64,000 bases of DNA from CAVVEC01 sp963770485 (GCA_963770485.1 CAVYPX010000009.1:310001-374000), one strand, 5' to 3'. Shown: positions 15,715-24,413, numbered from the stretch's first letter. Numbers and translations are program-made. The notes: generated by a model from the sequence alone, not told the origin.

Positions 15715-16926
15715 TCAATAGCTTACGCCGGCAATCACGCATTTCAAGTAAGCCGTCTCGGGCACTGTCAGCAGGATAGGATGGTCTTTCGCCTGGGTAC
15801 GGTTCTCCAGAATTCGGAGATTTCTGTGGACATCTCGGGAGGCTTCGCCAAGCACGCCCAGGAATTCGGCCGGACTGACGTGGTAGGAGCATGAGCAGGT
15901 GATCAGGATTCCGCCGGGGCGCAGCATCTTCAGCGCGCGCAGATTGAGTTCCTTGTATCCGCGCATGGCCGTATCCAGATTGCGCCTGCTCTTGGCGAAA
16001 GCCGGGGGGTCGAGGACGATAGCGTCATACTGGCGGCCGGCATCGGCGTAGTCGCGAAGCAGGTCAAAGGCGTTAGCCTCGATCCATTCGATCTCGCGTT
16101 CGTTCAGGGTAGCGTTGCGGTCGGCGACCTCCAGCGCCGGCCGGGAGCTGTCCACTGCGGTCACTTTGGAACAGTGCTTGGCCAGGTGCAAAGCGAATCC
16201 TCCGTGGTAGCAGAAAACGTCGAGCGCTTCGCCTCGCGCGTACTGCGCCGCTGCGGCGTAGTTTTCCCGCTGATCCAGGAAGGCGCCGGTTTTCTGGCCC
16301 TCTAATGCTTCGTAGTGGAAACGGACGCCGTTCATGGAAACGATTGTGCTGCTCTTATTCCCTTGCAGCAGGCCGGAAGCAAGGGCAGGGAGTTGCTCCA
16401 GTTCGCGGACTCTGGGATCGACGCGTTCGGCGATGGAGTCGGGCTTGAGACGCTCGTCGAGTTCCGAAATTATAGTTTCGCGGACCGGCGGCGCATCCAT
16501 AGCCTGGGTCAGAACCTGCAGCGAGAGCACATCGTTGTAGCGATCGACGATTAAACCGGGAAGAAAATCGGCTTCGCTGAAGACGACGCGGTAGGCGTCG
16601 GTGTCTCGCACGATGCGTTCACGATAGGCGATCGCATCCTGGATACGTTTGCGGAGCAGGCTCGCGAGATCCTCGACCGCTTCCCGCGAAATCATGCGGA
16701 TGGCGATCTGGGAAGCGCTGCTATACAGGGCCGTGCCCAGAAACTTCCCCCGTTCATCTTTGACTCCGACCATAGTGCCGGGAGCGATGCCGTCCGCCGC
16801 AAGGATGTCAGAACGGTAGACCCAGACGTGGCCTTGCTTGATCCGGTCAGCCCCACGACGCGAGATTCTTACGGTGGAACCTGCAATCAGTGGACGCGAG
16901 TCTCGTACGGCAGATGGTGTGGGCAT
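15715..16926 (-). CDS. Class I SAM-dependent rRNA methyltransferase, RlmI-like
   Basis: A 403-residue product with an N-terminal PUA domain (STVRISRRGADRIKQGHVWV) and a C-terminal Rossmann methyltransferase. The methyltransferase carries GEALDVFCYHGGFALHLAK (motif I) and LDPPAFAKSR (catalytic motif IV). RlmI methylates C5 of C1962 of 23S rRNA, and this is the most likely activity. A specific Cys near the end (ITCSCSY) fits an m5C enzyme mechanism. The TAGTAT box 7 nt before the ATG, without a Shine-Dalgarno, suggests a leaderless start. The gene ends just beyond the hsp20 promoter region. Confidence 0.9.
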   Translation of the reverse strand: MPTPSAVRDSRPLIAGSTVRISRRGADRIKQGHVWVYRSDILAADGIAPGTMVGVKDERGKFLGTALYSSASQIAIRMISREAVEDLASLLRKRIQDAIAYRERIVRDTDAYRVVFSEADFLPGLIVDRYNDVLSLQVLTQAMDAPPVRETIISELDERLKPDSIAERVDPRVRELEQLPALASGLLQGNKSSTIVSMNGVRFHYEALEGQKTGAFLDQRENYAAAAQYARGEALDVFCYHGGFALHLAKHCSKVTAVDSSRPALEVADRNATLNEREIEWIEANAFDLLRDYADAGRQYDAIVLDPPAFAKSRRNLDTAMRGYKELNLRALKMLRPGGILITCSCSYHVSPAEFLGVLGEASRDVHRNLRILENRTQAKDHPILLTVPETAYLKCVIAGVSY

Positions 16927-17061
16927 GAGAAGAATACTAAACTGGCCCGAATCCGCTGAACACCCACTACAGCCGCAAATCTGGTGGGTATGGCCTTACT
17001 CAACAGAGGTGAACTTGGCTTCGGGGGAAAGAGCGGAAAGAAAACAACTGTAAAGTCCGAG

Positions 17062-18189
17062 CTAGCTCGCGGCGGGATGCTCGGAGGGAACCGGTCCGCT
17101 TTCCCGGCGGGGATGGGCACTGGCCTCCTCGCGAGCCAAGTCTAGATCGCGTTGTAGCTGATCAAGCACCACCATGGGCAGCTCTGAGCCCCATTCCTCA
17201 AGCTCAGTTTCCTGCCAGCTCCCGTTCAGCCGGATCGCGTCGTCGGTAAGATCTTCAGGAAAACCTAAACGATATTCCCCTTCGCGAACGAGGGTATCGC
17301 CCAGTTTCCGGCCCGCGGAGGTGTCATAGACGCGGCGGCTCGACTGTCCGTGGTCGTTGATAAAAACCAGAAACACTTCGCCAAAGTCTCCATAGTGCGG
17401 CCGGTAATACCAGGCTTGGCCGGATTCGAACTTGGGATGGGCCCTGCGCCGTCGCGGTACAGTGGTAGCTTCAACCGGCTGGTCATGGGTGGGATCGTAG
17501 TAAAGAATCCGCTGGCAGGAATCACAAATGATCACTTGGGTTCCGCTGCGGACCTCATTGTAGGTCTGCGGGCGCAGCATCATCTGGCATGCCATGCACT
17601 TGTGGTCGCGGGCTTCGGAAAGGCCGGTTCCGCGATACTTGGCCACGCGATCGTATTGCCGCAACAAGTCAGGGTCCACGGTGGCACGGGTTTTCTCCCG
17701 TTTGGCGTTCCACTCGGCCAACTGCGCCTCGTCTTCCGCGGTGCGCTTCCGGGCATCGGCCTTTTCTGCTTCAATTTCCGCCATTTCCGCTTTCAGATCG
17801 GCCTCGGCCGCTTTGACGTTTTTATCCCGGGTCTCGGCATTGACCATCAGTTCCAGTATCTTGTCTTCCTGGGCGCGGATATCTCGTTCCGAGAACTGGA
17901 TCTCGTGCATCAGGGCTTTGTATTGGTCGTTAGTCTTGACCTCCAGAGACTGGTCACGGTACTTGGAAATCTTCTGCTGCAGGTCCTGGATAGCGGTTTC
18001 ATACTTGCGGCGGGCGGCTTCGTCGGCCTTCACGGCGGACTTGGCGTTATCCAAGATTCCCTTGGTCCCGGCTAGCTTTTCCTCAATGGCGGCGACGCGC
18101 CTAGGCAGGGCGGCAATTTCCTCTTTCAGACGGAGGATTTCCCGGTCCGCCTGCTGTAATTCGATCAGGTTCTGCACGTCAGGAAGCAT
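17062..18189 (-). CDS. Coiled-coil zinc-ribbon protein (CT398/DUF164-like) with C-terminal extension
   Basis: Start chosen at ATG 18189 (MLPDVQNLIELQQADREILR); the frame runs further upstream, but the family begins here. Residues 5-170 are a long alpha-helical coiled coil. They are followed by a C4 zinc ribbon with CMAC (198-201) and CDSC (222-225). Proteins of this type (CT398, HP0958/FlgZ) bind sigma-54 or nucleic acids in some bacteria; the role here is unknown. Unusually, about 140 further residues follow the ribbon (HPKFESGQAWYYRPHYGDFG...). Neither flagellar genes nor rpoN are nearby. Confidence 0.85.
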   Translation of the reverse strand: MLPDVQNLIELQQADREILRLKEEIAALPRRVAAIEEKLAGTKGILDNAKSAVKADEAARRKYETAIQDLQQKISKYRDQSLEVKTNDQYKALMHEIQFSERDIRAQEDKILELMVNAETRDKNVKAAEADLKAEMAEIEAEKADARKRTAEDEAQLAEWNAKREKTRATVDPDLLRQYDRVAKYRGTGLSEARDHKCMACQMMLRPQTYNEVRSGTQVIICDSCQRILYYDPTHDQPVEATTVPRRRRAHPKFESGQAWYYRPHYGDFGEVFLVFINDHGQSSRRVYDTSAGRKLGDTLVREGEYRLGFPEDLTDDAIRLNGSWQETELEEWGSELPMVVLDQLQRDLDLAREEASAHPRRESGPVPSEHPAAS

Positions 18190-18348
18190 TTTCAAGAATA
18201 GCGCTGCTGCAATTTTAGCACGCGGAGGCCGAACACCTGAGACTACGTCTCTACCGTCCTGCTGCATCCCGGCCTGCACGAACCTGCCTCGCCGGTGTAC
18301 ACTTTTCAGCTTTGCCCTTCGTGGCTGAATTTCTTACGGGGAGATACC

Positions 18349-20622
18349 GTGACGCGACTCGTAGGTCTGGTTATTACCTGTTACCTGCTAATCAGTTTGG
18401 CTTTTGCGCAATCCGCCCCGGCCGATCATGCCGGCAAGAAGCCTCTCACGATCGAAGCTATTTTCGCTCCTGGCGGCATCACCGGGCGGCCTCCGGAATC
18501 CATTCAATGGAGTCCCGATAACACGAAGGTCTCTTTCATCCAGCGTGACGATTCCGGCGAACCCGGCCAACTGTGGTGCATGGACACCACGACCGGTGAG
18601 AAGACGGTCCTGGTCAACGAAGCCAGGCTAGCATTGCTTGCTCCGCCTGTCGAAAAGATCAAGGATGAGCGCGAGATAGAGCGAATTATCCGCTACCAAG
18701 TCGAGCCCTATCAGTGGGCTCCTGATTCCAAACACCTGCTGTTCAACTCCAAGGGCCAGCTCTGGCTCTATACACTCGAAAGCGGCACTGCGGTTCAGTT
18801 CGCCTCGGCCCCGGATCCAGCTGGCGATCCCAAGTTTTCGCCCGAGGGCAGCCGGGTCGCCTATCTGCGCAGCCATAACTTGTATGTTCGCCCAATCTCC
18901 GGCAAAGCCGAGAAGCAGCTCACCAGCGAAAAAGATAACGAGAAAGATAAGGATGAAAATCTGCTTAATGGGGAAGTGGACTGGGTTTATGCGGAAGAAT
19001 TGGACGTGCGCAGCAATTATTTCTGGTCGCCGGATGGGAAGGACATCGTCTTCCTTCAGATGAATGAGACCAAGGTCCCGAGCTATCCCATTCCGGACTG
19101 GCTGCCGACCCACCCCACCGTGGACCTGGAGAAGTATCCCAAGGCCGGCGATCCCAATCCGAGCGTGCGCCTGGGAGTGATCAGCGCCTCAGGCGGTAAA
19201 CCGAAGTGGATTTCGCTGACCGAGGATCAGGATATTTACATCCCGCGCTTCGGCTGGCTGCATGACGGGATGCTGTGGGCCGAAGTGCTGAATCGCGCCC
19301 AAGATGAGCTGGACTTGTACTTTGTCGATGCGCGGTCCGGCCGCTCGCGCAAGGTCCTGGCCGAGACCAGTCCCAACGCTTGGGTCAACGCGAACGACGA
19401 TTTCAAAGTACTGAAATCCGGAGACCGTTTCCTGTGGTTAAGTTGGAGGGATGGAACTACCCAGCTCTATCTGTACAGCTTCGATAGGGCCGATCCGCTC
19501 GGGTCGGACGCGAAGTTGGAACGCCAGCTTACCAAGGGCGATTTCGAGGTGCTCGCCGGCGAGAACAACGTCGAAGCCGTGGATGAGTCAGACGGCGTGG
19601 TTTATTTCACCTGCAATAAAGACGATCCACGCCAGAAACAGCTCTATTCGATAAAGCTGGATGGCTCCGGATTGCGGCGTGTCTCGCAGGAGGACGGGAC
19701 GCATGAGTCCACATTTTCGGACGACGGCAAGCATTATGTGGACGAGTTCTCGGCGCTGATGACGCCTCCGCGGATGTCGGTGTGCAGCGACGGATCCTGC
19801 CACAAGGTGTGGGAGTCGCGCAGCGTGGACGACTACGACCTGATTGCGCCCCGCTTCCTCGAGTTCAAAGCTGATGACGGCACGACGATGTATGGGCAGA
19901 TTGTGTTGCCGCCGGCCACCCCGACGGGTAAGGTTCCTCTCATCGTGAATATCTACGGCGGGCCCGCCGCGCAATTGGTCAAGAACAGTTGGATCGAAGA
20001 CTGGCAGGGTTCCTCCGGGTTGTTCCACCAAATTCTGGCGCGGCAAGGGTTCGCCATCTTCACCGTGGACAATCGCGGCACACCGAGTCGCGACCGCAAG
20101 TTCCAGACCGCAATCCGCCACCAATTCGGCGCGATCGAGTTGAAAGACCAGCTCACCGCGCTCGATCAGCTGTTCGAGCAATACCCTCAACTGGATCGCA
20201 ATCGGGTGGGCATTTGGGGATGGAGCAATGGCGCTTCGATGACGCTCTATGCGATGACCCACTCGGATGCCTTCAAAGCGGGAGCTGCGGTTGCTCCGGT
20301 CACCGACTGGCACAACTACGACTCTATCTACACCGAACGCAACAATGGGCTGCCCACGGACAAGGACACCACAAGTTATACGGATTTGAATCTGCCTAAC
20401 GTAGCTGACAAATTGCACGGCTCGCTGTTGCTGGCGCACGGCACCGGTGACGACAACGTGCATTTCCAAAACAGCATCCAGATGGTCGAGGCTCTGGTCC
20501 AGGCGGGCAAGCAGTTTCGTTTCATGGTCTACCCGAACAAGACGCATAGTATTCGCGGGTCTGCCGACCGCGATCACTTGTTCCACATGATCGAAGACCA
20601 TTTCGAGAAGGAGCTGAAGTGA
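18349..20622 (+). CDS. Secreted S9 family (DPP-IV-like) prolyl oligopeptidase
   Basis: Start set at GTG 18349, preceded by a GGGGAGA Shine-Dalgarno and opening a signal peptide (MTRLVGLVITCYLLISLAFA, then QSAPAD). The mature protein has an N-terminal DPP-IV-type beta-propeller (PESIQWSPDNTKVSFIQRDD, FSPEGSRVAYLRSHNL). A C-terminal alpha/beta hydrolase follows, with nucleophile Ser in GIWGWSNGASM, Asp in GTGDDNVHF and His in NKTHSIRG. The Glu pair VYAEELDV matches the DPP-IV N-terminus-binding glutamates, so cleavage of X-Pro dipeptides is likely. At 757 residues the length is standard. It probably acts in the periplasm on imported peptides. Confidence 0.93.
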   Translation: MTRLVGLVITCYLLISLAFAQSAPADHAGKKPLTIEAIFAPGGITGRPPESIQWSPDNTKVSFIQRDDSGEPGQLWCMDTTTGEKTVLVNEARLALLAPPVEKIKDEREIERIIRYQVEPYQWAPDSKHLLFNSKGQLWLYTLESGTAVQFASAPDPAGDPKFSPEGSRVAYLRSHNLYVRPISGKAEKQLTSEKDNEKDKDENLLNGEVDWVYAEELDVRSNYFWSPDGKDIVFLQMNETKVPSYPIPDWLPTHPTVDLEKYPKAGDPNPSVRLGVISASGGKPKWISLTEDQDIYIPRFGWLHDGMLWAEVLNRAQDELDLYFVDARSGRSRKVLAETSPNAWVNANDDFKVLKSGDRFLWLSWRDGTTQLYLYSFDRADPLGSDAKLERQLTKGDFEVLAGENNVEAVDESDGVVYFTCNKDDPRQKQLYSIKLDGSGLRRVSQEDGTHESTFSDDGKHYVDEFSALMTPPRMSVCSDGSCHKVWESRSVDDYDLIAPRFLEFKADDGTTMYGQIVLPPATPTGKVPLIVNIYGGPAAQLVKNSWIEDWQGSSGLFHQILARQGFAIFTVDNRGTPSRDRKFQTAIRHQFGAIELKDQLTALDQLFEQYPQLDRNRVGIWGWSNGASMTLYAMTHSDAFKAGAAVAPVTDWHNYDSIYTERNNGLPTDKDTTSYTDLNLPNVADKLHGSLLLAHGTGDDNVHFQNSIQMVEALVQAGKQFRFMVYPNKTHSIRGSADRDHLFHMIEDHFEKELK

Positions 20623-20637
20623 TGTCCGCGAGATAAT

Positions 20638-20731
20638 GTAGGCGCGGGCGCCCTCGCCCGTGCAGAAAGAGTTGTAGAGTTACTTTCAGGAATTGTCATC
20701 CCGAGCGAAGTCGAGGGATCTGTATTTCAGG
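20638..20731. repeat. Family C half-palindrome and family E repeat
   Basis: GGCGCGGGCGCCCTCGCCCGTGC is followed 30 nt later by TGTCATCCCGAGCGAAGTCG and AGGGATCTG (family E). Family E copies also occur at 32898-32927 and near 62633. They lie between the peptidase and MBL genes. Confidence 0.6.
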
Positions 20732-20740
20732 GTTTGACCG

Positions 20741-21574
20741 ATGCAACGTCTCACTCTTGGCAACTTCGAACTGACCGCCGTCTCCGACGGCCTGTATCAC
20801 CTCGACGGCGGAGCTTTCTTCGGAGTGGTTCCCAAGTCGATGTGGCAAAAGAAAGTCACGGCGGACGAGAACAACATGGTGCCCGTCGGCCTAAATTCCG
20901 TCGTGGTCCGCACTGGAGATCAAACCGTGCTGATCGAAACCGGCATCGGCAACAAACTGCCAGAACGCATGGCCAAAATCTACGGAATGCCAGCCCACCT
21001 ATTGGAGAGTCTGGGGACGGCGGGCGTTTCGCCGGAAGACATAGATGTCGTCATCAATACGCACCTGCATTTCGACCACTGCGGATGGAACACCGTGCGC
21101 CAGGGGGAAAGGCTGGTGCCGACCTTCCCCAAGGCGAAGTACTACGTGCAGGAAGGAGAGTGGCAGCACGGGCGCCGCCAGCATGAGCGCGACGCCATCA
21201 GCTACATCAGCGACAACTATGATCCGCTGATCGCCAGCGGACAGATGACGTTGTTGCATGGAGATCACGAAATTGTTCCGGGAATCTCCGTAAAAGTGTT
21301 TCCCGGCCATACCCGGGACATGCAGGCGGTGATCGTACGGAGCGGCGGCCAGACTGCCTGCTACATCTCCGACCTGATTCCCACCAGCTGGCATCTCGAT
21401 CTGAACTGGGTGATGGCCTTCGATTTGTTTCCGCTCGAAACCATCGACAGCCGCAAGCGGTACTACGCCCAGGCGATCCCCGAGAAGTGGCTGACCGTGT
21501 TTACCCACGATCCGAATCTGCCCTGGGCATATGTGGAGAAGGATGAGAAGGGAAGGATGGTAGCGAAAGCGTAG
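20741..21574 (+). CDS. MBL-fold metallo-hydrolase
   Basis: The 277-residue product has the metallo-beta-lactamase-fold motif HLHFDHCG (about residues 107-114). Other metal ligands are predicted in VFPGHTRDM and the Asp of CYISDLIPTSWH, plus a C-terminal His in TVFTHDPNLPW. This is the lactonase/quinoprotein-like branch of the superfamily; the substrate is unknown. It begins MQRLTLGNFELTAVSDGLYH and shows no signal peptide, so it is cytoplasmic. It follows the secreted peptidase by about 118 bp, mostly repeats, so coupling is uncertain. Confidence 0.9.
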   Translation: MQRLTLGNFELTAVSDGLYHLDGGAFFGVVPKSMWQKKVTADENNMVPVGLNSVVVRTGDQTVLIETGIGNKLPERMAKIYGMPAHLLESLGTAGVSPEDIDVVINTHLHFDHCGWNTVRQGERLVPTFPKAKYYVQEGEWQHGRRQHERDAISYISDNYDPLIASGQMTLLHGDHEIVPGISVKVFPGHTRDMQAVIVRSGGQTACYISDLIPTSWHLDLNWVMAFDLFPLETIDSRKRYYAQAIPEKWLTVFTHDPNLPWAYVEKDEKGRMVAKA

Positions 21575-21576
21575 AA

Positions 21577-21668
21577 CCGGACGTCCTCGTCCGGGCGGCG
21601 AGCGCAAGCTCGCGTAGAGCGCGGAGCTTCGCTCCGCAGGACGGACGCGGGCGTCTGCCCCTACGTGA
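21577..21668. repeat. Composite family C palindrome array
   Basis: Three successive hairpins: CGGACGTCCTCGTCCG, GCGAGCGCAAGCTCGC and GCGGAGCTTCGCTCCGC, closed by GGACGCGGGCGTCTGCCCC. The order of the first and third matches the element inside selD (39098-39138). The dusB stop codon lies within its right end. Confidence 0.75.
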
Positions 21669-22782
21669 CTGTTGCCGAGATTACGTGCAGCCTTGCCTCG
21701 AAGAACTCTTCCACCCGTCCCAAAATCTCCGGCGCGCTCTTTGAGTCGTAGATTGCCTTGCGCAGCGCCGCCCCGCCCGGCACGCCATGGGTGAACCACG
21801 AGGCAAACTGCTTCATCTTGCCGACTGCATCGGGGAGTTCCTCCTCAATCAGCATTTGGAAGTAAGTCCGGATCATCTGGTAGCGATCGGCCTCCGTCGC
21901 TTGGTCGTAGGGCTTTTCTGTCGAGCTGCGCTCGACTTGGACGGGTCGGAGACCCCTCCCCACACGATCGCAATACTGCTCAATCTGCCTAAAGATCCAG
22001 GGATTCGACGGTGCGGTGCGGCCGATCATGACCGCGTCGCATCCCGTCTGCCCGACCATGGCGCAGGCGTCTTCAGGCGTGCGAATGTCGCCGTTTCCGA
22101 TGACCGGAATCTTGACGGCATCCTTGACCGCGGCGATCCAATCCCATCGTGCCTGGCCGCTGTAGCCCTGCTCCCGCGTGCGGGCATGCAGAGCGACCGC
22201 GCACAGCCCGCAGTCTTCAGCCATTTTCGCCAGTTCGACGCACACGACTTCCTCATCATTCCAGCCCGCCCGGAACTTTACCGTGAAGGGAATTTTCACC
22301 GCCGCGCCCACCGCCTGGAAAATGCGTCCGATCGCGGGCAAATCGCGCAGCAGGCCGGAGCCGCCATTGCACTTGACGACCTTCTTCGCCGGACAGCCCA
22401 GATTGAGATCAACCAGATCAAAACCGAGGCCCTCGACCATACGGGCGGCCTCGGCCATCACCTTGGGATCGCTGCCGAAAAGCTGCGCCGAGATGGGGTG
22501 CTCGTCTTCGTAAAAGTGCAGATAGCGCTTGGCCTTCTGGTCCTTGGCGCGAAGGACACCGTCGGCCGAGGTAAATTCGGTCATGATCAGCCCGCATCCG
22601 CCCAGATTGCGAATGAAGCGGCGGAAAACGGTGTCGGTCACGCCCGCCATGGGCGCGAGAACCGTGGCAGGGGAGATCACTACTTCTCCAATCTCCACGG
22701 ATGCAGGGACAGGCGTCAGTGGATACTGCACGCCGCCGACGTCGTACAGACTGGCACCCGAGTTGTCCCAGAACTTCCTCAC
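21661..22782 (-). CDS. dus: tRNA-dihydrouridine synthase (DusB type) with in-frame repeat insert
   Basis: Start GTG 22782, six bases after a TAAAAT box. The 373-residue product has the FMN-barrel motifs APMAGVTDTVFRR and LVDLNLGCPAKKVVKCNGGS (catalytic Cys), and IPVIGNGDI, followed by the C-terminal helical domain. Dus enzymes reduce uridine to dihydrouridine in tRNA D-loops with NADPH. Between EQYCD and YDQATEADRYQM, residues RVGRGLRPVQVERSSTEKP correspond to a family D palindromic repeat (21918-21963). This segment is not expected in the family and probably forms a surface loop at the domain junction. The reading frame is maintained. Confidence 0.94.
   Translation of the reverse strand: MRKFWDNSGASLYDVGGVQYPLTPVPASVEIGEVVISPATVLAPMAGVTDTVFRRFIRNLGGCGLIMTEFTSADGVLRAKDQKAKRYLHFYEDEHPISAQLFGSDPKVMAEAARMVEGLGFDLVDLNLGCPAKKVVKCNGGSGLLRDLPAIGRIFQAVGAAVKIPFTVKFRAGWNDEEVVCVELAKMAEDCGLCAVALHARTREQGYSGQARWDWIAAVKDAVKIPVIGNGDIRTPEDACAMVGQTGCDAVMIGRTAPSNPWIFRQIEQYCDRVGRGLRPVQVERSSTEKPYDQATEADRYQMIRTYFQMLIEEELPDAVGKMKQFASWFTHGVPGGAALRKAIYDSKSAPEILGRVEEFFEARLHVISATVT
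21918..21963. repeat. Family D palindromic repeat inside dusB
   Basis: Two perfect hairpins, GTCGAGC TGC GCTCGAC (21920-21936) and GGGTC GGA GACCC (21943-21955), then CTCCCCACAC. The order and ends match the intergenic copies at 14682-14726 and 15037-15082. It lies wholly within dusB and keeps its frame. Confidence 0.75.
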
Positions 22783-22794
22783 CCAGTCATTTTA
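22783..22794 (-). promoter_or_regulatory. Candidate leaderless -10 box of dusB
   Basis: On the minus strand TAAAAT (22789-22794) is followed by GACTGG and then the GTG start at 22782. There is no Shine-Dalgarno. The same six-base spacing occurs before yqeY, the UvrC-like gene, the gene at 37817 and selD. Confidence 0.45.
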
Positions 22795-22847
22795 CAGTGA
22801 GAATCCAACTGCGTTATGGCACAATTAGGTCCGGAATCGAGGCGCTC

Positions 22848-23270
22848 ATGGACAATTCTCCAAGAGAGTTCGCGCATGAGTTGAGGTCGGCGGTTCTTAA
22901 GAAGCGAGTAGGGCAAATTGCGCTTGCTGTGGTCTTGGCCGAAGCCTGCATTCGCTTTCTGAACTCACTAATCTGGTTCCTGGTGATACCGATCGTCGCA
23001 TCGCTGTTACAAGGCCATACCGAATCAGTATTCTTCCAGAACAAGCTTATTTTTCCTTGGGAGCAGCTTTTTGGGTCGCTTCTGGAGTTCATCCTTGCGA
23101 TCGTCTTCGTGTTTTACGTGAACCGCTGGATCCGAGGTTCTTTGCCGAAGCCCAGCGCCCCAGAGGAGGCGCAGGTGTTCGAACCGCCTCGACAGGAAGA
23201 TGAGCACGTCTATTACAACCTGGCGGGGCAGCCTTTAAGTCCGACCGAACAAGAACAGCCCAAGCGCTAG
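22848..23270 (+). CDS. Membrane protein of a tandem paralogous pair (first copy)
   Basis: A 140-residue product from ATG 22848, with a CGAGG Shine-Dalgarno. Two membrane segments are visible: IALAVVLAEACIRFLNSLIW with FLVIPIVASLL, and LFGSLLEFILAIVFVFYVN. A Pro/Glu-rich cytoplasmic tail ends in VYYNLAGQPLSPTEQE. The next gene, at 23310, repeats this architecture and the tail motif. No known domain was recognised. The conserved Tyr-Tyr-Asn tail looks like a binding or processing motif, but that is speculation. Confidence 0.65.
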   Translation: MDNSPREFAHELRSAVLKKRVGQIALAVVLAEACIRFLNSLIWFLVIPIVASLLQGHTESVFFQNKLIFPWEQLFGSLLEFILAIVFVFYVNRWIRGSLPKPSAPEEAQVFEPPRQEDEHVYYNLAGQPLSPTEQEQPKR

Positions 23271-23309
23271 ACGGAGACGCTTTGGGTCACAATCTGCATC
23301 ACACTGTCT

Positions 23310-23900
23310 ATGGATGAAGTTTCCAAGGCGTCGCCCCAGCCGTCCGCTCTGGACTCAGGGAGATGGATCGCTCGGGTCGTGCTGGCTGTGATCCTTGCAG
23401 AGGGAATCTGGGGGCTCCTTGTTTCGCTCACCAACAACCTCGTCGTGCCGTTTCTGGCGAGGACCATGGGTGGGGATGCCCAATCCCCGTTTTATCTCGG
23501 CAAGGGCGACTTCAACGTTCCGGCGTTATTTGTCTCGCTTTTGCAGCTTTGCTTCGCAGGAATCGTGGCGGTGATCCTCAGTTATTGGGCGGGACGAAAG
23601 CCGAAACTAGTTCGAGTGAAGTCCATGCGGGTGACGCCGGTTGCGCCCCAGGCTGCCGCGGCAGTGCCGGCACGGGCGGCGGCACCAACCCAGGCCGCGA
23701 GTTCAGGACCTTTGCCAGCCGCATCGCCGCCGGCGGCACCTTCAGCGTCACCCGCCGAATTCTGGTCGCCACCGAAACCGCAACCACGGGTTGCGCCCGC
23801 GTCTCCTCTTCCGCCGCCGAAGCCGGCCAAACCCAAGCCGCCTAAAGAGGTGTACTACAACATTGTCGGAGAGCCCATAAACCCGACCGAGGACGAGTAG
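23310..23900 (+). CDS. Membrane protein of a tandem paralogous pair (second copy)
   Basis: A 196-residue product with membrane segments VVLAVILAEGIWGLLVSLTN with NLVVPFL, and ALFVSLLQLCFAGIVAVIL. These align with the preceding protein (VLAVILAEG versus ALAVVLAEA). A Pro/Ala-rich linker of about 70 residues follows (GPLPAASPPAAPSASPAE), longer than in its neighbour. The tail VYYNIVGEPINPTEDE matches VYYNLAGQPLSPTEQE of the first copy. The gene starts 39 bp after the first. Both are likely products of one tandem duplication; function is unknown. Confidence 0.65.
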   Translation: MDEVSKASPQPSALDSGRWIARVVLAVILAEGIWGLLVSLTNNLVVPFLARTMGGDAQSPFYLGKGDFNVPALFVSLLQLCFAGIVAVILSYWAGRKPKLVRVKSMRVTPVAPQAAAAVPARAAAPTQAASSGPLPAASPPAAPSASPAEFWSPPKPQPRVAPASPLPPPKPAKPKPPKEVYYNIVGEPINPTEDE

Positions 23901-23932
23901 CGGACGGTGACGCCCGTCCTCCATCGGGACGG
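23901..23932. repeat. Family C palindromic repeat
   Basis: CGGACGGTGACGCCCGTCCT followed by CCATCGGGACGG, starting at the stop codon of the second membrane paralogue. Confidence 0.55.
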
Positions 23933-23963
23933 TGAGAATCCTCAGCACGATTCAGGCGGAAAC

Positions 23964-23993
23964 GAGCAAAGAAAAGCCTCCGCAAAGGAGGCT
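23964..23993 (-). terminator. Rho-independent terminator of rpmE
   Basis: Stem AGCCTCC (23975-23981) with GGAGGCT (23987-23993) and loop GCAAA. On the minus strand a T-rich run (TTTTCTTTG) follows. It lies 60 bp past the L31 stop codon. Confidence 0.75.
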
Positions 23994-24053
23994 AGAGAAT
24001 CCGCTCTTGGTTCGTGAGAATCCTGGTTCGTGAGAAATCCGCGGCAAAAGGAC

Positions 24054-24272
24054 TCACTTCTTTTCCGCGCCCACCTTGGCGTACTTGCGGCGGAAGCGCT
24101 CTACGCGACCCGCCGTGTCCAGCAGCTTCTGTTTGCCGGTAAAGAAGGGGTGGCAGTTGGAGCAGATTTCCACGTGGATGTCGCCCCGATGAGTCGAACG
24201 CGTGGTAAAGGTGTTGCCACACGCGCAATGCACGCGGATTTCGTTGTATGCGGGATGGATGGCTGCTTTCAT
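24054..24272 (-). CDS. rpmE: 50S ribosomal protein L31
   Basis: Start at ATG 24272 (MKAAIHPAYNEIRVHCACGN); the frame extends a little upstream, but the family begins at MK. The 72-residue product has two cysteine pairs, in HCACGN and EICSNCHPF, typical of the zinc-binding (C+) form of L31, then YTGK-like FFTGKQKLLDTAGRVERFRR. It is a small large-subunit protein bridging to the 30S head. Monocistronic, with a terminator at 23964-23993. Confidence 0.97.
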   Translation of the reverse strand: MKAAIHPAYNEIRVHCACGNTFTTRSTHRGDIHVEICSNCHPFFTGKQKLLDTAGRVERFRRKYAKVGAEKK

Positions 24273-24376
24273 GGTCTCCTGAACCTTACTGCGAATCATT
24301 TGATTCTAAAGGATGGGCGCAGGATTCAGCAAACGGCTTCACGTCGAATCCGCTAACCCGGGCGTCAATCGATCTT

Positions 24377-24403
24377 GACGGGCGAGGACGCCCCTCCTCC
24401 ATT
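24377..24403. repeat. Family C palindromic repeat
   Basis: ACGGGCGAGGACGCCCCTCC followed by TCCATTG, between the HU terminator and rpmE. It is almost identical to the copy at 25019-25045. Confidence 0.65.
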
Positions 24404-24413
24404 GATTCTGCAC

